Below are positions 13,500 through 25,484 of a DNA stretch of 64,000 nucleotides, piece by piece. Under the pieces are notes generated by a model, which worked only from the letters and a program-made list of their open reading frames with translations, did not search any database and was not told the origin of the DNA. Origin of the DNA: Viscum album (taxonomy: Eukaryota; Streptophyta; Magnoliopsida; Santalales; Viscaceae); the NCBI GenBank assembly GCA_963277665.1, contig OY728152.1, forward strand, positions 1,185,888,357-1,185,952,356, in the 5' to 3' direction. A program made the position numbers and the translations under genes. How positions within the stretch are numbered: the stretch's first letter is position 1; each line of letters begins with the position of its first letter.

Positions 13500-15340
13500 A
13501 TGGGATTATCGTATTTACCAACTATGGAAACTATAAAGGCTTGATATAATTAGGTAGTAAATAAGAATAAGTAAATCATAAACAAAATATATATTATATA
13601 TAAATACACTTCCATCATAATGGCCACCATGAGAGGCGGTAGGAGAAAATCGGACAATCATCGTTTTGTGAGGCGTTAGTTTTCCATCACAGAAACATTA
13701 TGTTCTTCATCCATTAGATCGAGGTGTGTGAATGTGTAGTTTGAATCCTTATCTTAAAAAAAATCCAAATATATTTAGGATATTGGTTTTTTTACAAAAT
13801 AAATGATTAAAAATAGTTTAGGGGTTGGAGAAGTAGAATAAAAGAAAACAACTTAAGAGAAATTGTTACCTTTAATTTTGGAAACTTCTTGGGTTTGAAC
13901 CAAAAGGACTTTTTGGAGAGTCATCTGCCTAATGTAAGGCTTCAAGGGGTAGTATAGGGATGTAGAGATCTTATTTGGGCAGAGTTTTGACGAGCCAAAA
14001 GGCTTGAGAGGTGTGAGGAATTTCATAGACGTGGTCTCCTTTTATAATGGAGTGGAGGGGCACTTTAGGAAAGTGTGAAAACATTATTTTATTGTAAAAT
14101 AATATTCAGTTTCAAGAGGTCCAAAACACATTAATACCGAAAATAAGATGACTAATATTCGAAATAAAATCATCAAATAGGAATTGTACATGTTTTTGAT
14201 GATATTTTAAACATTTTAATCTTATTTATTTAAATCATTTATTAATGAGTTAAACACTACATCATTATTGTTTCATAAATAATTTAATTAATTTGATGTC
14301 TAAAAATTATGAAAAAATACCATGATGTAGGGAATATTTTTAGATTACCAAATAATATTTATAGTCGAAAATATAACATATATAACCCCTTATAAAAATT
14401 AATTACTCAAAGAGTTTTGTTAAAGTCAATTTTGTATTTACATTAAATTAATTAATCTAATGTGTCATTGTCTTTCATAAGTGGCTCCATGGGGTCCCAA
14501 AATCGAACCAAGGATGCCCATGGAAGGGCACTACTCATCCAATAAGGTTAAGACAAGTGTCAAGGTAATTTTGAATTATTATAATTTTCTTTTAACCTTG
14601 AATTACCCTATTTACCTTTAACAGTAGTAAATAAAAAAAATTACCGTAGTTACTATTCATAATAAAAAAAATAAAAGTAACCTATTAACATAATTTGGAC
14701 CCACTGATTCCAAATATGGAATCCATTTTTAAAAATTCAAAACAAAAAAGTTGCAGTAATTAATTTAAAATTAATCCCGTTGTTTAAGAAAACATGTTTT
14801 AAAATTTAAAACATTGCCCAAGATTGAATTTATTTAACCTTCGAATTCAATGTAAAATCAAGGATAATGACATAAATTATATTAAATGGAAAAAATATAT
14901 TCTATTTATAATTTTAAACCATTCAATATTATTATTTAACCACATAATTTATTACGATTAAAAAAGTTGTTTTTAATTAAAATATAGCGTGTTTTTACTA
15001 TTCATTAAAATATGAAAGTTATCAGAATAATATGAAAAATTTATCCAATGTAAATTTTTATATCTTGATTCTAATGAAGAATTTTAATCTTTCAAATTGA
15101 ACTTATTAACATGTCAAAAAATATATTTAAAGTGGGTGCGCCATCAAAAGGCGGCAAAACTGCATTTTTTTAAAAATAATTATTTTACCCAAAAATTTTA
15201 TTTTGTTCTTATACCATGTTTTAGAAAATTCTCAAGACGAATAATAATGTTATAAGATTCAAAATTTAGTTAATACTATTCATAACAGTTAGTTCATAAT
15301 AATATTATAAAAATATATTGTTGTTTAGTAAAACCCGGTA

Positions 15341-15589
15341 TTGCGTACAACACACGCGATCGAGGAAGGTCGTGATTGCGTGTAATGAAATCCAAGTCAG
15401 GGTTGCGTGTTGTGAAAGAATTCTTCATTATTTCTTATAACATAATACGACCATATTTCATTTATACATTGAATATATATATATATACTCAATGTTGCGT
15501 AGAATAACTATTATCAAAATTGTGTGTAACAAGATCCAAGAATAGTGTTGTGTATACTGCAAGCTAATACGGTGTTGCGTATAGCACAA
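15341..15589 (-). repeat. Cluster of TTGCGT-type degenerate repeats, B left LTR
   Basis: About seven loosely spaced variants of TTGCGTRNAANA occur in 250 bp, including TTGCGTACAACACAC, TTGCGTGTAATG, TTGCGTGTTGTG, TTGCGTAGAATA, TTGTGTGTAACA and TTGCGTATAGCAC. The cluster lies near the U3 start. C and A carry one or two copies at the matching place. Confidence 0.6.
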
Positions 15590-15668
15590 GGTAATCTTGG
15601 TTTATCATAAAACACAAGACATTAATGAAATTAAAAGACTATTTTTCATAAAATCCCAGGGTGTTACC

Positions 15669-17134
15669 TTCTACCCCCCTTAAAATGAATTTCTCCCTCG
15701 AAATTCATTGGGGATATAAATGGTTTTATATTTTAAAGTTTCTTTAATTGAAACCCTCATCATAAAAAGGAATACCAAAACATGGCTTTAAAAAATAAAT
15801 TATGAAACATAACGGTTACCCAAATTAATTCATCACTGGGTTTCCATGTAGGAGAACATAGGTGAAAATATGGGTATGGAAGAAAAATCTAACCATCATG
15901 TTATGATGGAGAGTGGTAGTGAACCTGGCTCTCAAAAAGCCAGCACTCACAAAGCTATTGATTTGTGATGATCTAGGTTACCATCTGATTCATAGGATAT
16001 AAGGGAACTAGGACAACATTTTTGGTTTTCAATATCATTTCCCTAAAGTTGAAGAATTTTAATTAGAATAAATACTTAGTTTATTTTGGTACAATCTCAC
16101 TGTTTTTCGTGCCTTGAACAATTTACACTTCATCTCTTAAAGAAATGAAGTTGAATTTGTTATTCGTGAAGTGTTAGCAGATCATGTGATAGAATGACAT
16201 GTCATTCCATCTGTCTCAAACAAAAGGTTAGAAAAAGTTATTAAATATACATAAGTCGATCTATAGTAAGATTAATCATATATGGTTCCTAAAATGGACT
16301 TATACGTCATATATCATACTACTTAATATAATAAAACTAGTTTCTACTAAACAGGGACTTCCTATAGGCCAATAGTAGGTTATAAAGGCCAGTCACACTT
16401 CGGTTGTGGGTTCGATTACCACAGCCTTGTCCGACGCGATGGGCTGTCACCCGTCCTGCATGTTTTCCTTTTTCTAAAACTACATTACTATAACATCCCA
16501 TAAATAATATCGAAAAAACTTCTATCCTTAAACAATACTAACTTATGTCCAACATAATCCATTCTAATCTTTAGGCTTATCTAAAAGACTTCGGTCCAAG
16601 CTCATAGTATAAAGAAAACGATTACTTGAAATGTCATCAACCAAGCATGTGAATACCATCATTTATCCCCCATATATCTTGTTGGTCACATTCCAATCAT
16701 GTGAATACCTTAATCATGTATTATCTTGAAAAATGAATAACCATTAAACCTTAGTGAAGACATAAACGCTTTCAAAAGTTAACTCTTTCCACATACCAAA
16801 ATCCAAAAATTTTATATACTCAAACCATGATATATCCTTCTCCTTATATCAGTCATGAGCTCAGGAATACTATCAAACATTTAATTTTCTCCTTATCCCT
16901 TCATTATGCACATATCATCTACATTCCAAAAATATATGAATAACCTTTCATGGATACTGGTACCATTAATCATACACGTTCAAAACTCAAGGAAAGACAA
17001 CAATGTAACAATTCGTAGATGTCTCTTTATTCCATAGTACCATGAGATTACTTATACAACATTACAGATGATAAACATGTAATCATTCCACTACATTCTT
17101 AAACCATTGACCGATCTTCAACAATTCTTTCATC
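15669..17134 (-). other. Element B internal non-coding region
   Basis: Starts with the polypurine-tract complement TTCTACCCCCCTTAAAA and a short block, CTCCCTCGAAATTCATT, that matches the untranslated tail just before the 3' LTR of element C. The remaining 1.4 kb has no coding homology I can see. It includes a tRNA-like box at about 16385-16440 and a perfect 16-bp palindrome, GAATGACATGTCATTC, near 16193. In an autonomous relative this interval would hold pol. Confidence 0.65.
16370..16450 (+). repeat. Possible tRNA-derived (SINE-like) fragment
   Basis: Contains TGTGGGTTCGATTACCACA, close to a T-arm with an internal RNA polymerase III B box (GGTTCGANTCC with one extra base). GGGCTGTCACCCGTCCTG, which looks unlike the surrounding AT-rich DNA, follows. 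A convincing A box, acceptor stem and 3' tail are not evident, so this may be coincidence. Confidence 0.3.
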
Positions 17135-17668
17135 TCACATATCATTTTTAGTATCTTCATCATCATCAACATAAATACTACCCATACGACCATACTGATT
17201 CTCTTCATGAGACTTTCCCTTAGGGCATTGGTTTGCATAATGCCCGTACATTCCACATTTAAAACATTTAACCATTGTTGATGTCGTATCAATACCATTA
17301 TCCTCATCTGTGGTGTTAACTAAAGCTTTTCCTTTGCACTTATTGGCTTTGTGTCCTTCTTTTCCACACCCAAAGCATCTTCCAGTCCCTTTGAAAAAAT
17401 CTCCATGATACCTCTTCCCACATGATTTACATGAGGGAAATTGAACTTTCTTTCCTCTATGATCTTCATGAAACTCCATCTTTCTCTTATTATCTGAGTC
17501 GGCAAACTTTCCATAGTTGAGATTATTCATCATATTATGAGATTGCTGATTAGGCATAATAACGATGTTTGGACTTCCAGATCCTGTTTCATTTGTTTTC
17601 TCCTGAAGAAAATCATTCCATTGTCTATCATATCCTCCATTATCATGAATCATCCAATTTCCAGTCAT
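17135..17668 (-). CDS. Element B minimal Gag-like protein: gag start plus zinc knuckles
   Basis: An intact 177-codon ORF. It starts at the position of the true gag start: the preceding leader (CACACTATT, then GGTTTTAG just before ATG) aligns with the leader of element C. The first 90 or so residues are polar with no capsid motifs. Residues about 79-112 hold a CKSCGK knuckle-like segment and CFGCGKEGHKANKC, and residues about 134-147 hold CFKCGMYGHYANQC (CX2CX4HX4C). It ends in an acidic tail, VDDDEDTKNDM, just where gag normally runs into protease. Matrix and capsid regions are absent. Zinc knuckles of this type bind nucleic acid, so an RNA-binding or packaging role is plausible but inferred. 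It could also be a deletion relic that stayed open by chance. Confidence 0.75.
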   Translation of the reverse strand: MTGNWMIHDNGGYDRQWNDFLQEKTNETGSGSPNIVIMPNQQSHNMMNNLNYGKFADSDNKRKMEFHEDHRGKKVQFPSCKSCGKRYHGDFFKGTGRCFGCGKEGHKANKCKGKALVNTTDEDNGIDTTSTMVKCFKCGMYGHYANQCPKGKSHEENQYGRMGSIYVDDDEDTKNDM

Positions 17669-17927
17669 TTTCTAAAACCCAAAAATAATAGTGTGAGATG
17701 CAAAAATCATGCTAGGGAAAAAACATATTAATGTGGGAGTATCCTCAATATCTTATATCTTAGGTTAAATTAAATGATCGTTATCGTAGTTCTAGGACTG
17801 TATCCTATACGTATACTTATCCTTATGGGAATCCCTAGACATACCTTAGAAATATCTCTAGGGATCTCACTAACGTTTTTGCATCCTAGTTTCCAAAGGT
17901 TGACTAAACCTCTGCTCTGATACCAAC
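17669..17927 (-). other. Element B leader and primer-binding site
   Basis: The PBS complement GCTCTGATACCA (17914-17925; reverse strand TGGTATCAGAGC) abuts the right LTR at 17928 and matches the initiator tRNA-Met type. The leader shares short blocks with element C, including the TTTGGAAACTAGGATG segment and the run-in to the gag ATG. Confidence 0.8.
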
Positions 17928-19541
17928 TATAGAGACCCGAATCTTAATGTACATGGATATTACATTACTTTTGCACAATACTTAGTACATAACAAAAACA
18001 CACACACAAGGACTGTAATAGTTTAGTGTCTTTGGAAACTCGGAATATAATATTCTAATCATGGTGAATGATCTTCAACATCTCACATAAATATCTTCCC
18101 TTTTTTTACCTAAAACCTTTCTTTATATCCAGGGGAAAATAAAAAATAAAAGGGTGAGCTCAAATGCTCAGTAAGGGTAAACAAAAGAAATATAAATCAA
18201 ATCATATACATAAGAACATAACTTTTGGAAATCTTAACCTGCAAAAGAGATCATAATATCATAACATGGGATAAATCATAATAGTGAAATGTAATCCAAA
18301 TAATCATAACATAAAAATTGAGACTTTTTGGCATACACACATAATCATAGATAATCATTTCTTATTAGTCAAGACTCATTTCCAAGACTATCTTAGTGGA
18401 CAAAGTCCATTTCTGAACCGAGTTCAATCCTCTTTTCAGTCCTGTTTCACTGAACCGGTTTAACCTGCCGTTCCAACCATGTCTATCTCATGAGATATAA
18501 AATCTTTAACCAATTCATTGGAGGGAGATATAGGTCCCACCAATCTCATAATGATACCATTCTTATGTGTGCCACAAAATCATAAATCATACATCATTGC
18601 ATAACCCATGTAATAAAAATGGGATTCTTAAACATTGTGACATCATAAAACAATTCATATTAGATAAAATTAATTCCCTCACAACATAATAAAATCAATG
18701 TAATAATTGGGATAGAAACATAACCCTATATTATCATAGATGGAAAATAATTTTGATAAAACACTTGAACTCCATTCTTGAGGAAAATATCCTTTCTATT
18801 TCAAAAATTCTTTTCCTTTCTTAACATGTCATACAATTATAAATTAAAAGAAGTTGATTAAAAATAAACGTGAAAACTTGTAAAGGAAGCTTCTTGGAAA
18901 TAATGTTTTAAAAAGACATTCATGCCATATATGTTAAAAAACATTCTTCTCGTACTTTTTTCGGAAAAGTCAAAAAGTACCTCGTATGAAAAATGACAAA
19001 AGATTCCTTTCATATATTTTACTAAAAACTCACCGAAGGGTAAAATTGGATCTAAACAATTTTAGGTGGATTGAAATAATATTAAATATTGAGGAAACAT
19101 GGATTTGGATGATAAAATACACCCCAGTAAATACCAAAATATAAACAATTTCGGATAAAAATGAGATTGTGATATTTCCCTTACCTTAGGTCCAATTTCC
19201 TTCGTAAGTGTCCGAACCTCCTGTATAATGATTTAAATAATGTCATTGACTTATTAAAGAATCATATTCATTTTTATGATATCATATATGGTTCACTTAT
19301 GACTTTATATTACCCATTCTTATGTAAATTAATGTTAATGTACTGTTTTGGGTAAAATAATCTTATTTATCATACATGTTTGGACTTGTTGTTATTGATG
19401 TTATTATTACTTATATCATGATTTAATTACCTCAAAAATGTAAATAATTATTTATATATCAAATACATTCATTATATATCCAGAATATACAAGCATTTAT
19501 AATAGTACATAACATATGGATGTAAGAAATGAAACGCACCG

Positions 19542-19575
19542 TTCATGGAGACGGTAAGCCGTACATATGCATGAA
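19542..19575 (-). promoter_or_regulatory. Stem/inner-hairpin module M1, element B right LTR
   Basis: Outer arms TTCATG (19542-19547) and CATGAA (19570-19575), inner arms ACGG and CCGT. The palindromic part has changed to GTACATATGC while both stems are intact. Confidence 0.6.
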
Positions 19576-19721
19576 TGCTACTTTAATTTATATTTATTAT
19601 TTTAATGGAATTAAAACATAATGATACATAGATATATTATAATTCCAGTATAATATCACATATAATATCATTAACCACATCCTTTATACATCCCACATAA
19701 GGTATTAACACATCACATCAC

Positions 19722-19753
19722 TTTGAGGGGGCGGTAGTCCGCACTTCCTCAAA
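19722..19753 (-). promoter_or_regulatory. Stem/inner-hairpin module M2, element B right LTR
   Basis: Outer arms TTTGAGG (19722-19728) and CCTCAAA (19747-19753) pair over 7 bp. Inner arms GCGG and CCGC flank TAGT (19731-19742). The total length of 32 nt equals that of the M1 type although the sequence is different. Confidence 0.6.
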
Positions 19754-21594
19754 TGAGATTATCGTATTTACCGACTATGGAAACTGTAAAGGCTTGAGAT
19801 AATTAGGTAGTAAATAAGAATAAGTAAATCATAAAAATAATATATATTATATATAAATATATTTCCATCATAATGGCCACCATGAGAGGCGGTAGGAGAA
19901 AATCGAACAATCTTCATTTCGTGAGGCGTTAGTTTTCCATCACAGAAACATTATGTTTTTCATCCATTTGATGGAGGTGTGTGTAAGTGTAGTTTTAAAT
20001 CCTTCCAATAACAACATAATAGTATATTTAGGATATTGGGGTTGTTACAAAATAAAGAATTAAAAAGATTTTAGGGGTTGGAGAAGTAGAATAAAAGAAA
20101 ACAACTTAGGAGAAACTGTTACCTTTAATTTTGGTAACTTCCTTTGGTTTGAACCAAAATGACTTATTGGAGAGTCTTCTGCATAATTTAAGGCTTCAAG
20201 GGGGAGTAAAGGGATGTAGGGAGCTTAGTTGGGCTGAGTTTTGACGAGCCAAAAGGCTTGAGAGGTGTGAGGAATTTCATATAAGTGGTCTCCTTTTATA
20301 AGGGAGTGGATGGGCTCTTTAGGAAGGTGTGAAAACATTATTTTATTATAAACTTATCTTCGGTTTCAAGAGGTACAAAGCACATTAATGCCGAATATAA
20401 GATGACTCATATTAGAAATAAAATCATACAATAGGAATTGGACACGTTTTGGATGATATTTTAAACATTTTAATCTTATTTATTTAAATCATTTATTAAT
20501 GAGTTAAACACTACATCATTATTGTGTCATAAATAATTTAATTCATTTGATATCTAAAAATTATGAAAAATATACCATGATGTAGGGAATCTTTTTATAT
20601 TTCCAAATAATATTTATAGTAGAAAATATAACTTATATAACCCCTTATAAAAATTAATTACTAAAAGATGCTTCTTAAAGTCAATTTTGTCATTACATTA
20701 AATTAATTAATCTAATGTGTCATTGTCTTTCATAAGTGGCTGCATTGGGTCCCAAAATCGACCCAAGTATGCCCATGGTCGGTCAATACTCATCCAATAT
20801 GGTTAGGACAAGTGTCAAGGTAATTTTTAATTATTATAATATTCTTTTATCCTTGAATTACCCTATTTACCTTTAATGGTAGTAAATAAAACAATTACCG
20901 TAGTTACTATTCATAATAAAAAAAATAAAAGTAACCTATTAACATAATTTGGACTCACTAATTACAAATATGGAATCCATTTTTCAAAATTCATAACACA
21001 TAAGTTTCAGTAATTAATTTAAAATTAATCCCGTTGTTTAAGCAAACAGGTTTTAAAAGTTAAAACGTTACCAAAGATTGAATTTATTTAACCTACGAAT
21101 TCAATGTAAAATCAAGGATAATGACAGAAATAATATTAAATGGTAAAAATATATTCTATTTATACTTTGAAACCATTCAATATTATTATTTATCCACAAA
21201 ATTTATTACGATTAAAAAAGTTGTTTTTAATTAAAATATAGCATGTTTTTACTATTCATTAAAATATGATTGTTAACAAAATAATATGAAAAATTTATCC
21301 AAAATAAATTTTTATATCTTGATTCTAAAGAAAAATTTTATTTTGTCAAATTGAGCTTATAAACATGTCAAAAACTATATTTAATGTCGGTGCGCCATCA
21401 AAAGGCGGCAAAACTGCATTTTTTTAAAAATACTTATTTTACCCGAAAAATTTATTTTGATCTTATATCATGTTTTAGAAAATGTGAAAGACGAATAATA
21501 ATGTCATAAGATTCAAAATTTAGTTAATACTATTCATAAAGGCTAGTTCATAATAATATTATAATAATATATCGTTGTTTAGTAAAACTAGGTA

Positions 21595-21849
21595 TTGCGT
21601 ACAACACACGCTATCAAGGAAGGTCTTGATTGTGTGTAATGCAAGCCAAGTCAGGGTTGCGTGCTGTGCAAGAATCCTTCGTTGTTTTGTATAACATAAT
21701 CCATCCATATTTAATTTATACATTGAATATATATATATATATATATACTCAATGTTGCGTAGAATAATTATTATCAAAATTGTGTGTAACACGATCAAAG
21801 AATAGTGTTGCGTATACTGCAAGCTAATACGGTGTTGCGTATAGCACAA
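21595..21849 (-). repeat. Cluster of TTGCGT-type degenerate repeats, B right LTR
   Basis: Counterpart of the cluster in the left LTR with the same order of variants. It is open on the minus strand as a run of CYTQH-like codons, but that is a by-product of the repeat and I do not call it a gene. Confidence 0.55.
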
Positions 21850-21928
21850 GGTAATCTTAGTTTAGCATACAACACAATACATTAATGAAATTAAATGAAT
21901 ATTTTTCATAAAATCTCGGGTTGTTACA

Positions 21929-23502
21929 GTATGGCTGAGCTAAATCGTTTGAAGGTGTGAATTAGAGAGAAGGGGGAGTGCTCTTTTATAAGAGGGGAGA
22001 GGGGATCCTTAGGAAAAGCTAGAAATAGTATTTTATAATAAAATACTTTTCGGATTCTAATGGCTAAAAATTGATTCTTTAAAGTCTAAGGTGGGGATGG
22101 GTCGAAAAAAACTCAACCAATAGGTTTTAGACTGGTTTGGTTCAATATATTGACTTTATCTTTTAGATTTAATTCTTAGATAAATAGTTTGAAAATAACC
22201 ATGTCTCTTTGTATTTTTATATTATATGTTTTATAAACATACTATATACATGCAAGAAAACATAATGTGGTTAAATAATCATACACCTATCATTTTATAT
22301 GTCCTACCACCTATCCTTAGAATTTTAAAAATATAATATCAATTAATAATATGATATTTGTTTTAAAAACACTTTTATGTAAAATTTGACACTATTTGGT
22401 ATTTTTCATTTCATAATAACATTATTACATCAAAAAATATCATCTAACCAACCCTAATATTTCATATTAACCTAGAAAATTATTGGAATTCATAAAAAGT
22501 CTCAAATTACATTTATTTGGATATTTATAATATCAATTATTTTAATATTTCATTAATTTGGTAATTACTGCATCATCATTGTGTCATAAATAAATTAACA
22601 TTATTTAATGTCTAAAAAATATAAATCAAATACCATTTTGTAGGAATTAATTTTATATTTCTAATTTAATATTTATAGTAAAATTTATATTTTGTATAAC
22701 ACTATATTAAAAATGTTTTAGTTATTAAACATCGATTTTAACTCTTTCAAGTATTCTTTAAATAAAATAATAATAAGTGTCCTAATCTAATCCATGTGGA
22801 CCAAAGTGGTTAATATTTTATTCCTATGATTGTATTTGGTCGAACTATACTTATCCAATAGAATTAATACATGTTCTAGGGTAATAATAATATCATTTTT
22901 ACCCTTAAATACCCAATTTACTTTTAATCGTGGTAATAAAAGTAAAACATTACTATTCACAGAAAATTATTTCCATCTTATAGAACCACATTTTTCGTAC
23001 TAATATTAACCGTGTATCTCGGATTTTTGTAATTCCACTCATAGAAGAGGTAAAATGATGTTTTATGTGCATTTTCAAATTATCCGAGGAGTTGGGTAAA
23101 AGACGGTGAAAAGTTTAATAAAATTTTTATATATATAAAATTATTATAATCTGAATCCAATGAATTAAATTGACCATATATAGCTATTATTTATCTATTT
23201 TGACCAAATATAAATTTAAAAAATAGATAATTATTTATGTAAAAAATCGGTTTTAAACAAAAACTTAGTGTTTTTCACGATTCATCAAATATTGAATGTT
23301 TTGAGAAAAATATAAAAATTTCACCCTAATCTAATTTCGATATTCCGAATCCAAAAAAGATGTCCATTTTGAATGATAAAATTTAAAAAATTTAAAAAAG
23401 TGGTCATTACTATTCATTTCAGCTATTTTGAGTGGTTTTGGTGTGTTCGAAATCGAAGTTGCGTACAACACACCCTATTGTATTATTCAAATAGAAGCGT
23501 AC
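21929..23502 (-). repeat. LTR2 of family A, middle part
   Basis: Resumes after B with GTATG (B's right target copy) and continues the family-A LTR, with the TATA complement TTTTATA at 21984-21990. It reaches AGAAGCGTAC, where element C is inserted. CGTAC at 23498-23502 is C's left target copy. Confidence 0.85.
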
Positions 23503-24949
23503 TGTAACACCCGATATTTTTATGAGTAACATTTTGTTTTTTATATATCATCAAAGTAATCCTTCACTACATTCTAGCTTGGCTTACTTTACACGCAATC
23601 GCGACCTTCCTCGATAGCTTGCGTCGTACGCAATACTGAGTTTCACTAAACAGCGATATGCTATTAAAATATTATTAAAACTAGCCGTTATGAATAGTAA
23701 TAACCACTTTTTGAAATTTTATAAATTTTATTTTTCAAAATGGACTTCATTTTTGGATTCGGAATACCGAAATTAGCCTAGGGTGAAATTTTGGTATTTT
23801 TCTGAAAACATCCAATTTTTGATGAATAGTGAAACCACTAAGTGGTAGGTTAAAAACTGAATTTTGCATAAAACTAAATTTTACCACTTCTGTGAATGGA
23901 ATTTCTAAAATCCGACAGAAATAGTTGATATCAGTAAGTAAAACGTGGTTCAATGAGATAAAAATAATTTTTTGGTGAATAGTAACTTTTATTTTTTTTA
24001 CCGCTGTTAATAGTAAATAGGGTAACTAAGGGTAAATATGATATTGCTACTACCCTAACACATCTCCGAATTCTATTGGATACGTTTAATTCGACCAAAA
24101 ACAAACTTAGGAATAAAATATGCCCATTTAGGCCCACTTGGATTAGATTAGGAAATTTATTATTAATTTATTTAAAGAAGGGTTAAAATAGTTAAAATCA
24201 AATTATAATAAGTAAATCATTTTTAATATAGGGTTATACATAAGATAAATTCGACTATAAATATTAATTAGATAGCTAAAAAGATTTCCTACATAATGGT
24301 ATTTTATTTATAATTTTTAGACATTAAATAATTTAATTTATTTTTGACACAATGATGATGCAGTAATTATCTTATGAATGAAATATTGACATAATTTATT
24401 TTATAAACACCAAAATAAATGTAATTTTAGACTTTTTATGAATCCCACAAATTTTCTAGGTTACTATGATATATTAGTGTTAATTTAATCAACTTGTTTT
24501 GAACATATAATTCTGTTATGACTTTCACAAAAATCATATATCAAATAGTGTCAAATTTGACACAAAATAGTTTTAAATCAAATATTATATTATTAATTGT
24601 TATATTATTCCTAAAAATCTAAGGTTCGGCCAAATGACTTAGATAAAGATATATATATTAATAATAAACAATTTGGGGTTATTTTGGCATGTTATAGTAA
24701 GTTTATTAACCATATAGTGTAAGAAAACAAAAAGACACGGTAAAAGTTAAATTATTTAACATAGAGTTAAATCTAATTGATAAGGTTAAAATAATAACCT
24801 AAACATGTCTAAATTCTATTGCATGATAGGATTTCGACCCATCCCCACTTTATCTTCGAAATAAGACCCTTTGGAACAATTATAAACCGATTTTGACTTT
24901 AATATAAAATAATATTTTGAGATATTCCTAAGGTGCCCCTCTCCTCCCT

Positions 24950-24957
24950 TATAAAAG
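24950..24957 (+). promoter_or_regulatory. TATA box of element C 5' LTR
   Basis: TATAAAAG sits in CTCCCTTATAAAAGGGCACC followed by a C-rich tract. The same box is at 33312-33319 in the 3' LTR, and at the equivalent place in families A and B on the minus strand. Transcription should start about 30 bp downstream. Confidence 0.7.
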
Positions 24958-25299
24958 GGCACCTCCTCCCCCTCCTCCTCACACCAATTTGAGCACTCAT
25001 GCTCGGCCGAACCCTGAAAAAATTCCCTTCTCCACTTCCCTAGAATAATCCTAGAGGTCCTGGTATTCTTCAAAGACCAATCATAGTTCTCTAAGTGGAG
25101 GATTCAAAGAGGCGTTTAAAAGAAGAGGTAATATTCATTATCGATCTTTTCAATTTCTTTCTTCTTCAACTTCTTATTATTTAGTTGTTTCATGATAAAG
25201 TAATAAAATCAGTATTAATTACATACTGATATGTTATTATAAATATGAAACAACCCTAATTCATCTTCTATCCATCCTACGGAAAAATGAAATCATCGC

Positions 25300-25331
25300 G
25301 CGTGCGTACGTACGGAATACCGTCTCCACGC
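25300..25331 (+). promoter_or_regulatory. Stem/inner-hairpin module M1, element C 5' LTR
   Basis: Outer arms GCGTG (25300-25304) and CACGC (25327-25331), inner arms ACGG (25312-25315) and CCGT (25320-25323) around AATA, with GTACGTAC between. Length 32 nt. It lies downstream of the TATA box, so it is probably in the RNA leader. Confidence 0.6.
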
Positions 25332-25484
25332 CGTGGTGTAATCTATTTTCCACCACCACCTTACTTGTATGGGTATAATGGTGTAAATAATGACTATATA
25401 TGACTATAAAAAAGTGATATTGATTCTGAAATAGTATACATACACTCTAATACAATTCCATGATCATAGGAATGATATCATCAC

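Larger units (their letters stand above)
11675..15668 (-). repeat. Element B left LTR (3' LTR)
   Basis: Plus-strand ends are TGTATATAACC and AGGGTGTTACC. A TATA box complement CTTTTATA is at 14039-14046. It contains paired structural modules at 13289-13322 and 13470-13499, a GAGAGGCGGTAGG block near 13632, a TTGCG-type repeat cluster at 15341-15589 and an AT dinucleotide run near 15473. Confidence 0.85.
11675..21928 (-). mobile_element. Element B: pol-less non-autonomous LTR retrotransposon
   Basis: Two LTRs of 3994 bp and 4001 bp flank an internal region of only 2259 bp. Flanking bases are TTATG (11670-11674) and GTATG (21929-21933), a duplication with one mismatch, and the surrounding family-A LTR sequence resumes across the gap. 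The element is on the minus strand: the PBS is at 17914-17925 beside the right LTR and the polypurine tract complement TTCTACCCCCC is at 15669. The only coding feature is a 177-codon Gag-like ORF with zinc knuckles (17668-17135); no protease, RT, RNase H or integrase is seen. Over a roughly 130-bp stretch compared by eye (12525 against 18777) the LTRs differ at about 7-8% of positions. Mobility would have needed enzymes in trans. Confidence 0.85.
17928..21928 (-). repeat. Element B right LTR (5' LTR)
   Basis: 4001 bp. It begins TATAGAGACCC (aligned with TGTATATAACC of the left copy, same spacing to the shared AATGTACATGG) and ends CGGGTTGTTACA. A TATA box complement is at 20293-20300 and a TGAGC/GCTCA hairpin at 18155-18170. 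The AT run near 21726 is longer than in the left copy. Confidence 0.85.

Noticed and set aside
21559..21849. 96-codon minus-strand frame with CYTQH-like repeats
   Set aside because: Caused by the TTGCGT repeat cluster in the B LTR; the left LTR copy is not open over the same length.
25300..25331. Hammerhead ribozyme (retrozyme-like) in the LTR module
   Set aside because: The CUGANGA and GAAA core motifs of a hammerhead are absent on both strands of the module.
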